Source: Trema orientale
Taxonomy: Eukaryota > Streptophyta > Magnoliopsida > Rosales > Cannabaceae
DNA: 64,000 nt
NCBI GenBank assembly: GCA_002914845.1
Contig: JXTC01000058.1
Location: 422,927-486,926 of the forward strand
Direction of reading: 5' to 3'
The position numbers and the translations under genes were made by a program. Position 1 is the first letter of the stretch; every line of letters starts with the position of its first letter. Of this stretch, positions 21,566 through 33,496 are shown piece after piece. A model generated the notes under the pieces. That model had not been told where the DNA came from. It saw only the letters and a program-made list of their open reading frames with translations, and ran no database searches.

Positions 21566-24099
21566 TTAGGTTTCTGTGTTTTTCATTTGTAATTGTATTA
21601 GAACCACTGTTTAAACTTTACCTTAGTACAAGAATTAAATCACCTATAAAAAATATTTACGTGCACATCAAAGCCAACAGGGACTGGTGGTTTGGTAGTA
21701 TTATTATTTCTAATGTATTTGGAATAGGTGTTGTTTTTTCGTCTGGTTTTAAAAACCAGTTTACGGGCTTTCAGAAGACCAACTAAACCATGAAGGTTTA
21801 CCTCAGCGAGAAAAAAAAAAAAAAAAAACCATGAAGGTTTACTAGTCAAAAAAAAAAAAAAAGATAAGATAAGAAACATACAAGAAAAGATTTGAACGCC
21901 ATTAATTGTTCATTTGACAGTAATTTCTACCAAATAATAAATAAGTCAATTAGTTAACTTGACTAGTAGTCGTTAACACGTTAATTAATTCGTTGTTAAT
22001 CCTTTCAACTGAATAGCACAAGCCACAAGTCTCATCCTAAATCCTAAGATTAACTGGCTTTGATGAAAATTGATTATGGAAGTTTCTGTTAGAGGTTTAT
22101 CCTCGTACCTCCTTGAAAGTGCCGTTGAGGGCTATCCCACAAGCGACAAGGTTGTCTACCTAATTTGCTTTTTCTCGACTGTGCATTATAAACAAATAAT
22201 GAATAGATTCCGTTAAGAACCGAATTTCAGTTATGGGTTTCACCTGCTGATCTACTGGGATTTGTTCGCTTTGAGCTTTGAGGTTTGTCCTCGTATGTGC
22301 ATTTGAGGGTTATCCGATTTATCTGGAGTTGTCGATTGGTCCAAACATTTCTGTCCTTGGAAATTTTGCATACTCAATTCTACATATTCGTTACTGTAAT
22401 TTAAAAATCGAATGAGTTAGTGTCGAGGCCAATAATTTTCATCAAACAAGGACAAGGTGAGTCCAATAGTACTAAACGATGAGAAAGAGGCGGGAAATAT
22501 TCATCAAGGATTTCCAATCCTTGAACAGGCAAGGAGTTTCAGATTTTTGCAGGATTTCCAGCTACATGCAACATCGCATAATTTCTAGACAATATTCTTG
22601 GAAGAGATCATTACTCAACACTATATTTGCAATTCGACTGAAATGAATTTGAAGATCAATTAAAGGCGAGGCTGTGAATGCACCCTCGGTTTAGACTACA
22701 GTCCGATCAAGTTAAAATACTTGCCTAAGACTCTGATACCTATCCCTATACCAGGATCAAATGCAAGTCTAAAAATTTCGATTTTTCTCACGGGGTAACT
22801 CTAAATCGATGAAGTTACAAGAAGATGCCTTCTTGCTTGCTTGTAGGTCATCTGGACACCCATGTCCCCAGCCTCGAAACTGAAACGAGACATGTCAACC
22901 CCTTGGATGACAACTATTATTATTGCCACTGTTTTCAACCTATCACTAATCATTCCCAAAGTCAATGATGTTAACTGCGGCCTCACCAACCCTGCTGCTG
23001 ACCTAAATCGTGTACTAGAGTCAACCAATTGTTTTTTCAACTCGAGTTTAGGTTCGTTAAGGGGTTGACCAAGTTAAGCCACGCTTACATTCGCAGGTTA
23101 GGGAAAGAGAGAATCATAATATAGGTAAGACTTCAAGACCCCTCTTAATATGTAGTTAACGAAACTTGATTTGTACTCGGTCACAAAACTTTCAGATCGT
23201 CTGAAAGTTAGTAGGATGCATAATTCTTGCAGGAATTCAAATTTGTAGTTCTCAAGCAGCAAAAGACGCTGAAAGTAATGGAGTATGGCATATTCTAAAT
23301 AGAAAACTCAAGTCTGACTACATAAGAACCACATTATAGAGATTTTTGTAGACCCAAGAAAAGACAATGTGTTGGCACTTAAATACCTAAAGAGTTTTAA
23401 GACAAGGGGATAGACCTACAAGGGTAGAATGGCTTAAGCAACTACATAATTTTGTCACTGAAATTAGCTACAACCAAGCACGAAACTGTCTACTTTTTAT
23501 CAAAATTTGATTCTACATAAAGTGTTTTTTGATAAGTGGAATCTCAAGTGTTTCTCTACGAACGAAACGCTTAAAAACATTTATTCATATATGCATCTCA
23601 TCAAGGCGGGAAGGAAAAAGATAAGGATACACGTAATACCAAGTGTTCAAATCAATTTGCGAGATTTGACAAAATTTATCTAAATTCCATTTCTTAATGG
23701 TCATCTAATCAAGGCTAAAAATATGATGACATAAAAAGTCATTTCGAGCTGTTAATGGAAACTGCTCATCGACATCAATAAGGGCAAAAGAGAACACACA
23801 TACAATAATTCCAATATAAACAAGTAAAAGAAAAATCTAGAACTCATAACGAATAACATGCTTACAAGGCAGAAGCATTCAGGCTGAGGGACTCGGTCAG
23901 TCTGGAGAGTCACACCGATCTTCTTAATGCGCTGATGATCTCTTGATTCAATAGACCAATGCAAAACCGAAACACTGAAATTCAAGAAACATGAGTACTC
24001 AGGAAAGCCCAGAATGACCAGCGTCGCATCACCCGAACACTCCAAAAAATTAAAAGAATGTTTCCCTAGCTTCTAAATTGCAAAACTCGCTTCACTCCT
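21566..24099. other. Intergenic between foldback element and EXO70D
   Basis: Near 21786-21843 the word ACCATGAAGGTTTAC is duplicated around a poly-A run. Region 22000-23700 is of normal complexity with no repeat I recognise and no long open frame. The last few hundred bases before 24100 should hold the EXO70D 3' UTR on the minus strand. Confidence 0.45.
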
Positions 24100-25935
24100 T
24101 TACTGAGACCTCCTCCTCAAGTGCTGAGATACCGGATATCCTTCGAAGAAATCCAAGACAGCATTCTCCAAATCCTCGACCGAATACTTGATGTAGTTTT
24201 CAGGATGCTTCCCACTCTCTATATGGTTTCGAAACCGCCCCAAGAAGGATCTATAAGCTGGTATCAACTTCTCTGAGATCGATATTCGCAGCTCTTCCCT
24301 AAGCTGCGAGTCTGGCACCAACCAGGTTGCCTGAGTCCTGTGAACTTCCTCAAACATAGCATTGAAGGTCTTAAACCTCTCTCTCAAAGCGCTCTTTGAG
24401 ACCCCAGAAGAGAAACTGCCACTCACGTGTAAACCCTCATCTCTCAGACAATACAACACCCTTACCCAAGTCGCTCTCTGGTAATTAGTAGCTGAAAGCC
24501 TGAATTTCCCAGTCAACTTCTTCAAATAGTCATCTCCAATCATTTCCCTCAATTCAGGAGACCCTTTCACCTTCTGAACAATATAGTGAACATTATTCAT
24601 CATAAACAAATGGACCAAAGAAGCATCCTTGTAATGCTTGGACTTGCCATCCAAATTGAATTGCAAAATCACAATGATCCAAATCAAATGGAGGGCCAAA
24701 GGGGTCTTCCCCTCCAGCTCTGCAAACTCCATATCTGGGGTGGTTGGATCTCCTGAATACCGCGAACCAGTCGACGGTTTCGACACAATCAACTCGTTCA
24801 GTGTCTGCTTGTAATCCGATATCAAACTTATGTAATTCATCACATACCTCGTCAAGGGGTGAATTGTCCCACCTGGAACCGCCACCCTCGACGGCTCTCG
24901 GAGCACGGCGTTCTCGAATTCCGACAATATCCCCCTCGCCGCCTCCGCCAGCCGCGACAGTATCTCCGCCGCCTGTATCCGAATCGACTCGGACGATTTC
25001 GATTCGAAAACGACGTCAATGTCCGGAATCAAGTCCATCAAAGCGTCGTGAAGGTCCAGAATCTTGAACAGCTTCTCCGGCGATCTCCGACTGATACTAA
25101 TCGCCTCGGCGAAGTTGAAGAGCTGAATCGCCGGGCCTTTGACGGTCTCCATGAAGCATGCATCATCAATGGCCGTGCCAATCCCTTCAAAGATTTGCTC
25201 ACAGAGCTTCTTCTCGCTCGCGAAGACGATCCTGATACAGACCTTGGCAGCCCTGATCCAGCGCCTGATCTTCGCCTCCAGCTGCTCCCACTCCAGCCTC
25301 TGGATGTCCCCAATACTGAGCTTCTCGATTCCGAGCCTCCGAAAGCTCGAATCCACCGCCGACTTCCTCACGCTCCCGTACACCTGAATACACTCGCGCA
25401 AGTACCCGGCGGAGATCATGCGGTCGGCGATGCTCCGGAGATCAATCACGGCATCGGACGGTATCAGATCGATCTCGCGGATGCTGCTAGTCGACCTATA
25501 GCTGACGCTGTTACTCGAATCCCCTCGGCGAAGCAGCTCATCGTCGTCCTTATCGTCATCGCCGTCGTCCTCAAAATCGGCGCCGCCGCCGCCGCCGCTG
25601 GCGGCGGAGGAGGAGTGAGTGGAGGAGCTGGGATCGGAGAGGGAATCGGTCTCGATGGGGGAGGTGTGGATCAACAAGATGTTGCGGAACTCGTCCTCGA
25701 GCCGGGCCATGGCGATCTGGATGGCGGAGTTGACCTTGGACTGGTCGTCGGAGATGGAGACGGAGGAGATGGAGCGCTGGATTTGATCGACGGCCAGGAG
25801 GTAGCGGTCGACCTCGAGGCGATCCCCCTGGAAGATCATCTTGTCCCTGCCCTCCTCCGACGCCGTCGAGTCCCACCGCAGGATTATCTCCTCCGCCTCC
25901 TCCAGCTCTATCTTCGCACCCTCCGGCGGCTCCAT
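24100..25935 (-). CDS. EXO70D: EXO70D-type exocyst subunit, single exon
   Basis: An intronless 611-residue protein starting MEPPEGAKIELEEAEEIILR. The upstream in-frame ATG at 25989 would add 18 low-complexity residues (MRGREEKRRGEERNNRVG), and the MEPPE start is preferred. Features: an N-terminal coiled region, an acidic/glycine-rich linker (GGGGGADFEDDGDDDKDDDE), then the all-helical Exo70 C-terminal domain from about residue 200, with IDLRSIADRMISAGYLREC, PLTRYVMNYISLI and a basic membrane-binding end (LGRFRNHIESGKHPENYIKY). EXO70 recruits the exocyst to membrane by binding phosphoinositides. The D clade is assigned from the short MEPPE-type N terminus and from gene neighbourhood. The length is normal and the frame intact. 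Confidence 0.93.
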   Translation of the reverse strand: MEPPEGAKIELEEAEEIILRWDSTASEEGRDKMIFQGDRLEVDRYLLAVDQIQRSISSVSISDDQSKVNSAIQIAMARLEDEFRNILLIHTSPIETDSLSDPSSSTHSSSAASGGGGGADFEDDGDDDKDDDELLRRGDSSNSVSYRSTSSIREIDLIPSDAVIDLRSIADRMISAGYLRECIQVYGSVRKSAVDSSFRRLGIEKLSIGDIQRLEWEQLEAKIRRWIRAAKVCIRIVFASEKKLCEQIFEGIGTAIDDACFMETVKGPAIQLFNFAEAISISRRSPEKLFKILDLHDALMDLIPDIDVVFESKSSESIRIQAAEILSRLAEAARGILSEFENAVLREPSRVAVPGGTIHPLTRYVMNYISLISDYKQTLNELIVSKPSTGSRYSGDPTTPDMEFAELEGKTPLALHLIWIIVILQFNLDGKSKHYKDASLVHLFMMNNVHYIVQKVKGSPELREMIGDDYLKKLTGKFRLSATNYQRATWVRVLYCLRDEGLHVSGSFSSGVSKSALRERFKTFNAMFEEVHRTQATWLVPDSQLREELRISISEKLIPAYRSFLGRFRNHIESGKHPENYIKYSVEDLENAVLDFFEGYPVSQHLRRRSQ

Positions 25936-27594
25936 ACCCACCCGATTATTTCTCTCCTCTCCTCTTCTCTTCTCTTCTCTCCCTCTCAAAAAAAAAAAAC
26001 TATTTAAAAATTAAAAAAAAAAGAAAAAAAATAAAATTGACTACAGAATCTATGGAAAGGGATTCCCTTTCTTTTCTTTTCTTTTCTTTCTCTCTTTCCG
26101 GTGGTGGTGGTGGTGGTGGTGGCGGCGGTCTCTGTCTCTATCTTCGTCTTTGTGTTCGTCCTAAAGATATTTAAAAGAGAGAAACCGATAAGTAATAATT
26201 AATAATTTTAGTTATGACTGATTTTATTTCATTTTTTTAAAGTTTAATAAGGGTCTAGAAAGGCAGCTGGAGAGCTTGTGGAATTGTCTTTGTCTAAAAT
26301 GGAGGGATGATTAGTAGTAATAGAAGAGAGAGAGAGAGAGAAGGGAGGAGGAGGAGAAAGAGAGAGTGGTGTTGTTGTAATATTTACTGGGAATGGAATT
26401 GAGAAAGGAAAGGAAAGGAAAGGGAATTGGACTGGTTTTTGACAGCTTTGACTTGCTGATTGCTGGGGAGAAATGAGTTTATCCGGCGTTGGAGTATCTA
26501 TCTTCTAGTATATGCCGGTAATTTTGCCGCTATTTCCTCTTCTCTTTTCTTTTCTATTAATTCTGCTGTATTAAATTTTTTTTTTATTTAGCTTTTTTTT
26601 TTTTTTTCTATTTTGTTTAGGAAAAAAAATTTAAAAGTTAAAAGTAATAAAAAGGGGCAAAAAAAAATCTTTTTCCTTTTTATTTGACGTTTTTCATTTT
26701 CTGGGTTGGTCTGACGTGTAGGATGGTTATTAGTGGAGTTTTTTTTTTTTTTTTTGGGTTATAATTCTATCTATATAAGCCTTATCCAGTGGAAATGAAT
26801 GTGGAATGAATGTTCACCATTTGAGTGGTTAACTGAACTCCTACCACTTAACAAAAGGGTTAAACTGTTTTTAAAAAAGAGAGAGAAAATTAGACATAAT
26901 CTGTTGGGTCAATTTAATTGGGGTTTGTCTTTTTTTTTTTTTTCCCTTTCTTTTTTGAAAAAATTGATAATTCTTGTTTTAGATTTTCAATTAGAGTTAT
27001 AGCAAATCCTTTTTCTTATCACATATGTTAAAATCAATGTGGTAAATGAGTCATTTCGTTTACCATAGTCCACAAGATAAGGCACCCTGTAAAAGCTCTA
27101 TTGAGAAAGAGAAAAGAAAAGAAAAACAGCGGTTTGAATTTCTAAAATCTCACTTTTTTATTTGGGAGGGGTCAAATCTTAGAACAAAGAAAAATGTTGG
27201 TGCATTATTATTCAAACCGAGGCAGCTAAATTCTCCTTAAACGCGTTGACAAATAATTAGCACAGGATATTTACCAATAATTTTTTCTTTTTTTTGTTGG
27301 GTTTGGTATTTATTTTCAAATATTTTGGATAGTAATCACTTCCCGTCTTGGTTAACCTTTTTAAATTTCTTTTATCCGTTTTTCTTTTACTTTTTGGTCT
27401 CCTTCGATCGGTGAACATGATATTTCTTCCTATCATAATAAAAAATACAATTTCTAATAAAATTATAGAATAGTATTGTTTTTTTTTTTTTTAAGAAAAA
27501 GTTAGAATTTAGATTAAGAAAAGACAAAATCTGCCTGAATTACATCAGAACTACAAACTAAATAGTCATTCAACCAAATTTGATCCACTATAAA
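25936..27594. other. Upstream region of EXO70D with microsatellites
   Basis: A TCTTC-rich tract precedes the ATG on the plus-strand map (25945-25985) and a CTTTT run with a (GGT)n/(GGC) repeat lies at 26066-26128, likely 5' UTR or promoter. A GA repeat lies at 26325-26342. Beyond 26600 the sequence is T-rich and no gene was found. Confidence 0.5.
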
Positions 27595-27602
27595 TCTAAG
27601 AT

Positions 27603-27780
27603 GAGAAATACTAAATGCACTCTCTTTCTCACCTTTTTTTACACTTTCTAATCTCACTGTCTGACACGTGGATTCCACTATCCAGTTTAATATTTTAATA
27701 ATGCAACAAATCATAGTGGAATCTACATGTCAAGCAGTAAAATTAGGAGAGTGCAAAAGAGATTGTTGCTAGCATTCCTC
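27603..27780. mobile_element. MITE, probably Mutator-like (family 2, intact copy)
   Basis: The 178-bp element has terminal inverted repeats GAGAAATACTA.../...TAGCATTCCTC. Inside is a strong inverted repeat, GACACGTGGATTCCACTA against TAGTGGAATCTACATGTC. Flanks ATCTAAGAT (27594-27602) and GTCTAAGAT (27781-27789) agree at 8 of 9 bases, suggesting a 9-bp duplication as in Mutator-like elements. A second, interrupted copy lies at 49795-50407. Confidence 0.75.
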
Positions 27781-27789
27781 GTCTAAGAT

Positions 27790-30700
27790 ATAGCTTGACA
27801 AGGGCCATACTCCCAAGCCTTAGGAAATAACGACACTATTATTACCAACAAAGGAAATAAGTCCCTAATATCACAAATAGTATTGTTGTATCTAAAACCT
27901 TATACAAAACATCAAATTCTAGTATGCATTCTGTTTTCTTTTTTTATTCAATATTGTCCGTTGGGACCTTGCCCTTTATTAAGCATAGCTTCTCCCTCCA
28001 AAATAATTAAGTTTATAACCCCAATTTTTTCTTCTTATTTTTCATAATAATAATAATCATAATAATATAAAAACACCTGATTCTTTGTAATTATTAAATT
28101 ATTTTCTTTTTAAGTAAATATGGAAAAATACAACATATTATATTGTGGTGGGTCTTTAGTTATGTGAAACATTCAGAAATTACCGTCATTATTTAGAATA
28201 ATACAAATAGACATTATACTATGTCTATGGTACCATGCACTATATAATGTGTTAATTTATTATTAGCTAATTATAATTACATTTTAACAGAGACTCGTAT
28301 AAGATCTAATTTATTTATTATACTCACTTATTAATAAAATTTGTTTGTAACCAATGGTATGAATAGTATTGTTCCATTATTTGTCATCCATCCCCGGCCG
28401 TCATCACTCATCACCATTCACGAGTGGATGACACACTATGTATGCTTTTTCTAGCCAAAAAAACACACTATATGTGCTTTTGTGGGAACTAAGATATTGC
28501 TTGCTCATAATCAATGTACGGATCACATTCACAACCACCGAGAAAAAAGGGCTTATGATTCTCTCTAGTCTACTCATATAATTGGAGTTGCATGCTCCTC
28601 AGCACCCAAAAAAGCAAAATCACAGTGATACTAAACCACTTATGAAAAGCGGCCCCCCCCAAAAAAAAAAACCACTTATGAAAAGGAAAAGGCCAAAAAG
28701 GAAAAAAAACGGTTACACTAACATGATTCTCTAATCCGGATGTAGTGTACAGATAATTAGAGTCACTCTTTAGAACATTTTTGTTTTAAAAAATTAAAGA
28801 GGAATCACATTAGATTCGTTAAACATAACGTTGTTTTCGGTTTGATTACATAACGCCTTTCATTCACACAATATTGAATATATGATTCGTTTTAAGCGCA
28901 AATAATAGAATTGTACTTAACTTGATTGCATTCTAGTAATTCTTTCTAAGAAGTTCTCTATCTAAAAAGCATTTTATCAGTTTCAATAAAAATGTCATAA
29001 AAGGTGAAAAGATCAAGATTTTTTAAAAAGAGTAATATTTTGGACACACAAATTTACATCCAAAATTTAGGTTCAATTATGTAAATTGCTTTTTATCTAT
29101 CTATGTAAACCTATTTTGAAAAAATATCTGTGGTTAAAACGCATGGAACACGATTTAATGTAATTTTTTGGTAAAAATTTTGTGTACTTTATCGTTATTT
29201 TTTTCGAATAATGTTTGGGACATATAAAAATTAAAAATTCATCATCATGTAGGCTTACCATTATGAGAACCAAAAAATTTTAATTTCAACGTAAGATTAA
29301 TTTTTTGGTCTCCAAGACTCCAAGGATGAGTATTATATGAGTGGAAAACTGTGCATATATATTATGCAGCAAAAAAAATTACGTAATTCCTTGATGTGTA
29401 TATATATATATATATATATATCATATAATTAAGATATGAGAGCCAGGCAAACAAAAGCATAATGAGCTGCCTTTGCCTGGCTGGCCTCACCACCCTTCCC
29501 TATGATCTATGGCACAAAAATTAACTAGCAAATAATTAGCATATATTCCTGTTTACCTTTGCTGCCTCGGCCAGATACAAAACTAGCTTATTGGCTTCTT
29601 ATATAATCAACAATCTATTAAAAATTAATTATCAAGTCAACTAATCTAGTGCCAACTACCAAATTAGGCCAACATTCACGTGCATGCATGCTTGCACGTA
29701 TGCATAGGATTTATAATAAGAATAATCAGAAATCTTGATTTTGATTTTAAAATTATTTTCAAATATTATCATCGAAATGGCCATAAAATATTTCTTTTTA
29801 TTTTGAAATAAATTTGATTGTGAGGCATAGTATGTACAGTACTACTTAATATTAATACAAAATGCTTAATATTACAAAAATCAAGGCACATATTGTGCAG
29901 TTTTCATATCTAAATATTTAATTTTTCTAGTAATATTTAGGTATCTTTTTGTATGGTGGGTGCCTGGTTGCAACAAGTACCGCTTATAACATATATCATA
30001 TGAAAAAGAACAATCTAGAGAATTGAGAATTAAATATATCTAGATTCACAGTTGCACGAGTGGTGCATTACAAGCAATAATTTTTGGTGCTTACTTAGAC
30101 CATATACATATAACATATGCCACTGGGCTTCTAGAAATTCCTTAATTTTTTTCCCTTTTAACGATTCTAAGACCCTTTTTTTTTTTTTTTTTGAAATGAA
30201 GATGTAAAAAAATTTAATTTTCAGAGATCAAAGAAAAACGTTGAACATTTGTACAATTGTATATAATGTTCTTAAATCATAAGTTCTAGATTTTAATGAT
30301 ATTTTAGGGTAAAAGTTAATTTTTTTCATCTGAACATATAGAATATATGTAATATATGGAATTGATCTCATTAATTTCGGTAAAACATAAATATATACAT
30401 TGCACATTTCATGGGCTAACATATGCATGCTCCCCAAAACATTTTTACAATGTACTTTCTTTTCTTGATATGTAGGTTGGTTTCTTTTCCCCTCCCCAAC
30501 AAAAAAAAAAAAGTGGGTTGGTTCAAAATTTGTGTAATCCTATAAATTCCTCTCGTGGAAAGGCCCAATATTAAGGAGCATTTTTCTGAACTTGTTATTT
30601 TTCTCGTAGTTGCTTAACAGTGATGTTTATTATTCATTTGAAAGAGGACTCTTATTTTTTTTATAAGATTTGAAATGCCAAATTAGAGTCTTGGTTCAAT

Positions 30701-31319
30701 GTTTTTGTGTACGGATAAAAGATTTTTTTTTTTTGCTTGAAGGATAAAAGATGATTAAAGTACATATATTATACAATGATAAGTTCTAGTTTATTTTGTG
30801 TCCAAATATTTTTTTTAAAAAAGTTGTAATTTATTTCTTATTTTTGTCTGTAGTGGCACTTTCAGAGTAGACAGTGGAGTTTAGGGAAAATTGTTCTGTG
30901 ACAGGTTAGCGGCCTATGAAATTGAGCCTAAATTTAAAAATTCATTTTATAATATGTAGCTCCAGCTGTATGGAGCTTTATTTATATTATTAATTTAAAG
31001 AAACTACAAACAAGACACTGCTGTTGTTTTCATTTGAGGTCGTTTTCCAGCTGTATGGCGCATGATCTAGAATAGGGTTGACTTACTGGAAATCAATTAA
31101 ATTCTTCATTTTCCGTGACATACCAATCATAATTTCCTGAAAAAAAAAAAAGTTTTGAACACTTATATCTAATTTTAAAAAAATATTACCAAATTTATGA
31201 CTTCTTAAAAATAATAAACATTTCGTACAATATTTTAGTGCATTATTCTAAATATTTTGGAAGGTAGAAAATACGATGGTATTTTAGTAAATAAGCCGTC
31301 TTTTTTTTTTTTTTTAAAA
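27790..31319. other. AT-rich intergenic, no gene found
   Basis: Poly-T and poly-A runs, a (TA)n run at 29399-29421 and a C8A11 tract near 28652-28670 flanked by direct copies of ACCACTTATGAAAAG. No open frame resembling a known family, and no clear transposon boundary. Confidence 0.5.
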
Positions 31320-31720
31320 CAAGAAACTTTGTAGTTTCATGTAAACTAATTTGATTTTCTATTAGCGGAATGCCATGTATGAAAGTAAATCACAGGAAAC
31401 CACAAAAATTTCTTAGAAACCAGTTTAGTTTCCTATTAGCGGAATGCCATCATTGGAAACTATAAAGATTTTTTAGAAATCGGTTTGGTTTCCTTTTAGC
31501 CGAGTATCATGTACGCAAGTAAATCACAGGAAACCACAAAGGTTTCCTAGAAATCAGTTTAGTTTTCTTTTAGCAGAATGCTCTGTATGTAAGTAAATCA
31601 CAGGAAACCACAAAGGTTTCCAAAGAATCTGTATAGTTTCTTTTTAGCAAAATGCCTATCACAAAGGTTTCTAAAAAATCAATGTAGTTTTCTTTTAGCC
31701 GAATGCTTTATAATTTCTAC
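31320..31720. repeat. 74-bp tandem array, about five diverged units
   Basis: The landmark TTAGCnGAATGC recurs at about 31361, 31435, 31495, 31569, 31643 and 31694, giving steps of 74, 60, 74, 74 and 51 bp; the short steps lack part of the unit. The unit contains GTAAGTAAATCACAGGAAAC and CACAAAGGTTTCCTAGAAAT, so GGAAACC/GGTTTCC words lie in inverted pairs inside it. Related words occur in the 374-bp array at 39775. Confidence 0.85.
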
Positions 31721-32429
31721 GGTTTATACTCTTTTCTTTTCATTTTATTTTTTTTTATTATTCAAATCAAACAAATAAATAGTAGAAAAAATCTAAATAA
31801 CAACTAATCACCCATCGACCCAAAAATAAATAAATAAATAAAAGATCAAAGTTCTTAGTGGAATAAATATAAGTGATTAAGATTTGGGTGATAATATAAG
31901 AAAATAAGAATAGAAAATAGAACTATATATACTTGAAGTGAAATTGAGAGAGATAAAATCAAATACCCAAATGCGTGGGAAGCAACTTGATTTCTTTTTC
32001 TCTATTGAAAATAAAAATCAGAGTATTGTAGTCATGGTTCCGAGGGAATAGGAATCCATCGGCAGTGGCATGGTCGGAGAGAGTTATAATGGTTGACAGC
32101 TGGAAGGAGATGAGTTCAGCTTGCAACTAACTTAGTAGCTTGAAAGAAACAACCCTCTGCTGAAGGCATTATTGAAGTTCGTACGAAAATAAAAAATATG
32201 GCATTCTTCTAATAAAAGATCGTACGGAAATAAGTGTTTTGGGCCAGACCGTGTTTAAGTCATTGTTTTTTAAAAAACCGTACGTGGTGTGATTTTCCCT
32301 TCTAGGAACTCTGATCCAACAAATTAGTGAATGGGCCTTTTGAATCGAAGATACGGGGCCCCAGTCCAGTGAGCCCATATTGAAAATGAACAAAATTGAG
32401 ACACTATACGACACAATATATAAAATGAC
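31721..32429. other. Intergenic, nothing recognised
   Basis: AT-rich sequence. Possible decayed coding sequence was looked for and not found. Confidence 0.4.
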
Positions 32430-33085
32430 AACCTGAAAAACGACATTGATTTTTTTTTTTTTCTTTGGGAGAGAGAGGAAACGACATTGACTTTTACAAA
32501 GACGAAAAATTCGGAAAAAAAAGACAACATTTATCGAAACAAATTAAGCAATATCGTGTTCTTAAAACCGACAACATATTGATATAAGCAAACAACAAAA
32601 TATGAAGTCACCCCAACTTATAAAACAAGCAATATATCTCTGTCACAAAAAAATAAATCAATATTGATAAAACGACAATGTAAAGAAACCAAGCAATATC
32701 TAAAAAATGACATTGAGAAAACGACTATGATATAAGCTCGTTAAGACTGACAAAATATAATAAACGACAACAAATATAAGCCAAATAGTATATTAAATCC
32801 TTAAAAAACGACTTCATCTTAGAAAGATCAAAAAGTCTATTAAAACTACAACATCATTGGAAAAACGACATCAACTTAAAAAATGCATTGAAACGACATC
32901 AAGACGAGAACATGTTAAGAAAACAACACCATCTTTAAAAACGACAACTCGTAGAAAGTTAGAGATGACAGTACATACAAATGAAATCACAACGTAGAAA
33001 GTAAACGACAAAGAAAAAAGGACGTCGTAGAGTATTATATTATCAGGCTCTCATATGGCTTGAAAATGAAATTTCTACAGTAGAA
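32430..33085. mobile_element. AACGACA-repeat stretch, CACTA-subterminal-like
   Basis: AACGACAT/AACGACAA words recur every 20-60 bp across about 600 bp (for example at 32440, 32480, 32671, 32718, 32763, 32806, 32863, 32893, 32939 and 33004), mostly in one orientation and with unrelated spacers. Such degenerate clustered motifs are typical of CACTA subterminal regions. It ends near the palindrome TTTCTACAGTAGAAA (33071-33085). No canonical CACTA terminus was found, so the class is an inference. Confidence 0.45.
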
Positions 33086-33496
33086 ACGGTATATCATAAA
33101 TGTATATCAGGACCAAAACACCACCTACATTGCAGACGCTTTTTTGCAAATCTCGTGTAGCCAAGAAAAAAAAGAGATAATCTACTTATGTTTACAGGCT
33201 GATGAAAAAACCACCAAAGTCATCAGAGACTTTTTAGCTTTGATGAGTATTATAAGGACAAGTTATGAAGATGCACATGAGCAATTGAATATAATAAAGC
33301 TCTCTCTCTCTAACAAACGAAAAAAAGAATGTCAACAATTTCTCTATAGTTTGAAGTGTATACATATCACAATAAGAAGAAACATACTGTACAAGTTCAA
33401 AATGGCTAAAGACCTTTAAGTTAAACAAGCCATCTAAATAATGTCAAAGAGTGTTAAATACTTGAAATGCAGCATTGCCCAGATGAAATAAGCTAG
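33086..33496. other. 3' flank of the LRR receptor kinase gene
   Basis: It includes a 91-codon frame (33144-33419, +) with no recognisable family and ordinary AT-rich composition, treated as chance. The kinase 3' UTR on the minus strand must lie here. Confidence 0.4.

Noticed and set aside
24859..26007. A 382-codon frame on the plus strand opposite EXO70D
   Set aside because: It is the antisense shadow of a GC-rich exon, with Arg/Leu/Gly-biased composition and no family. The minus-strand frame is clearly EXO70.
33144..33419. 91-codon plus-strand frame near the kinase 3' end
   Set aside because: No recognisable domain and AT-rich codons. It lies where the kinase 3' UTR is expected, so chance is the simplest explanation.
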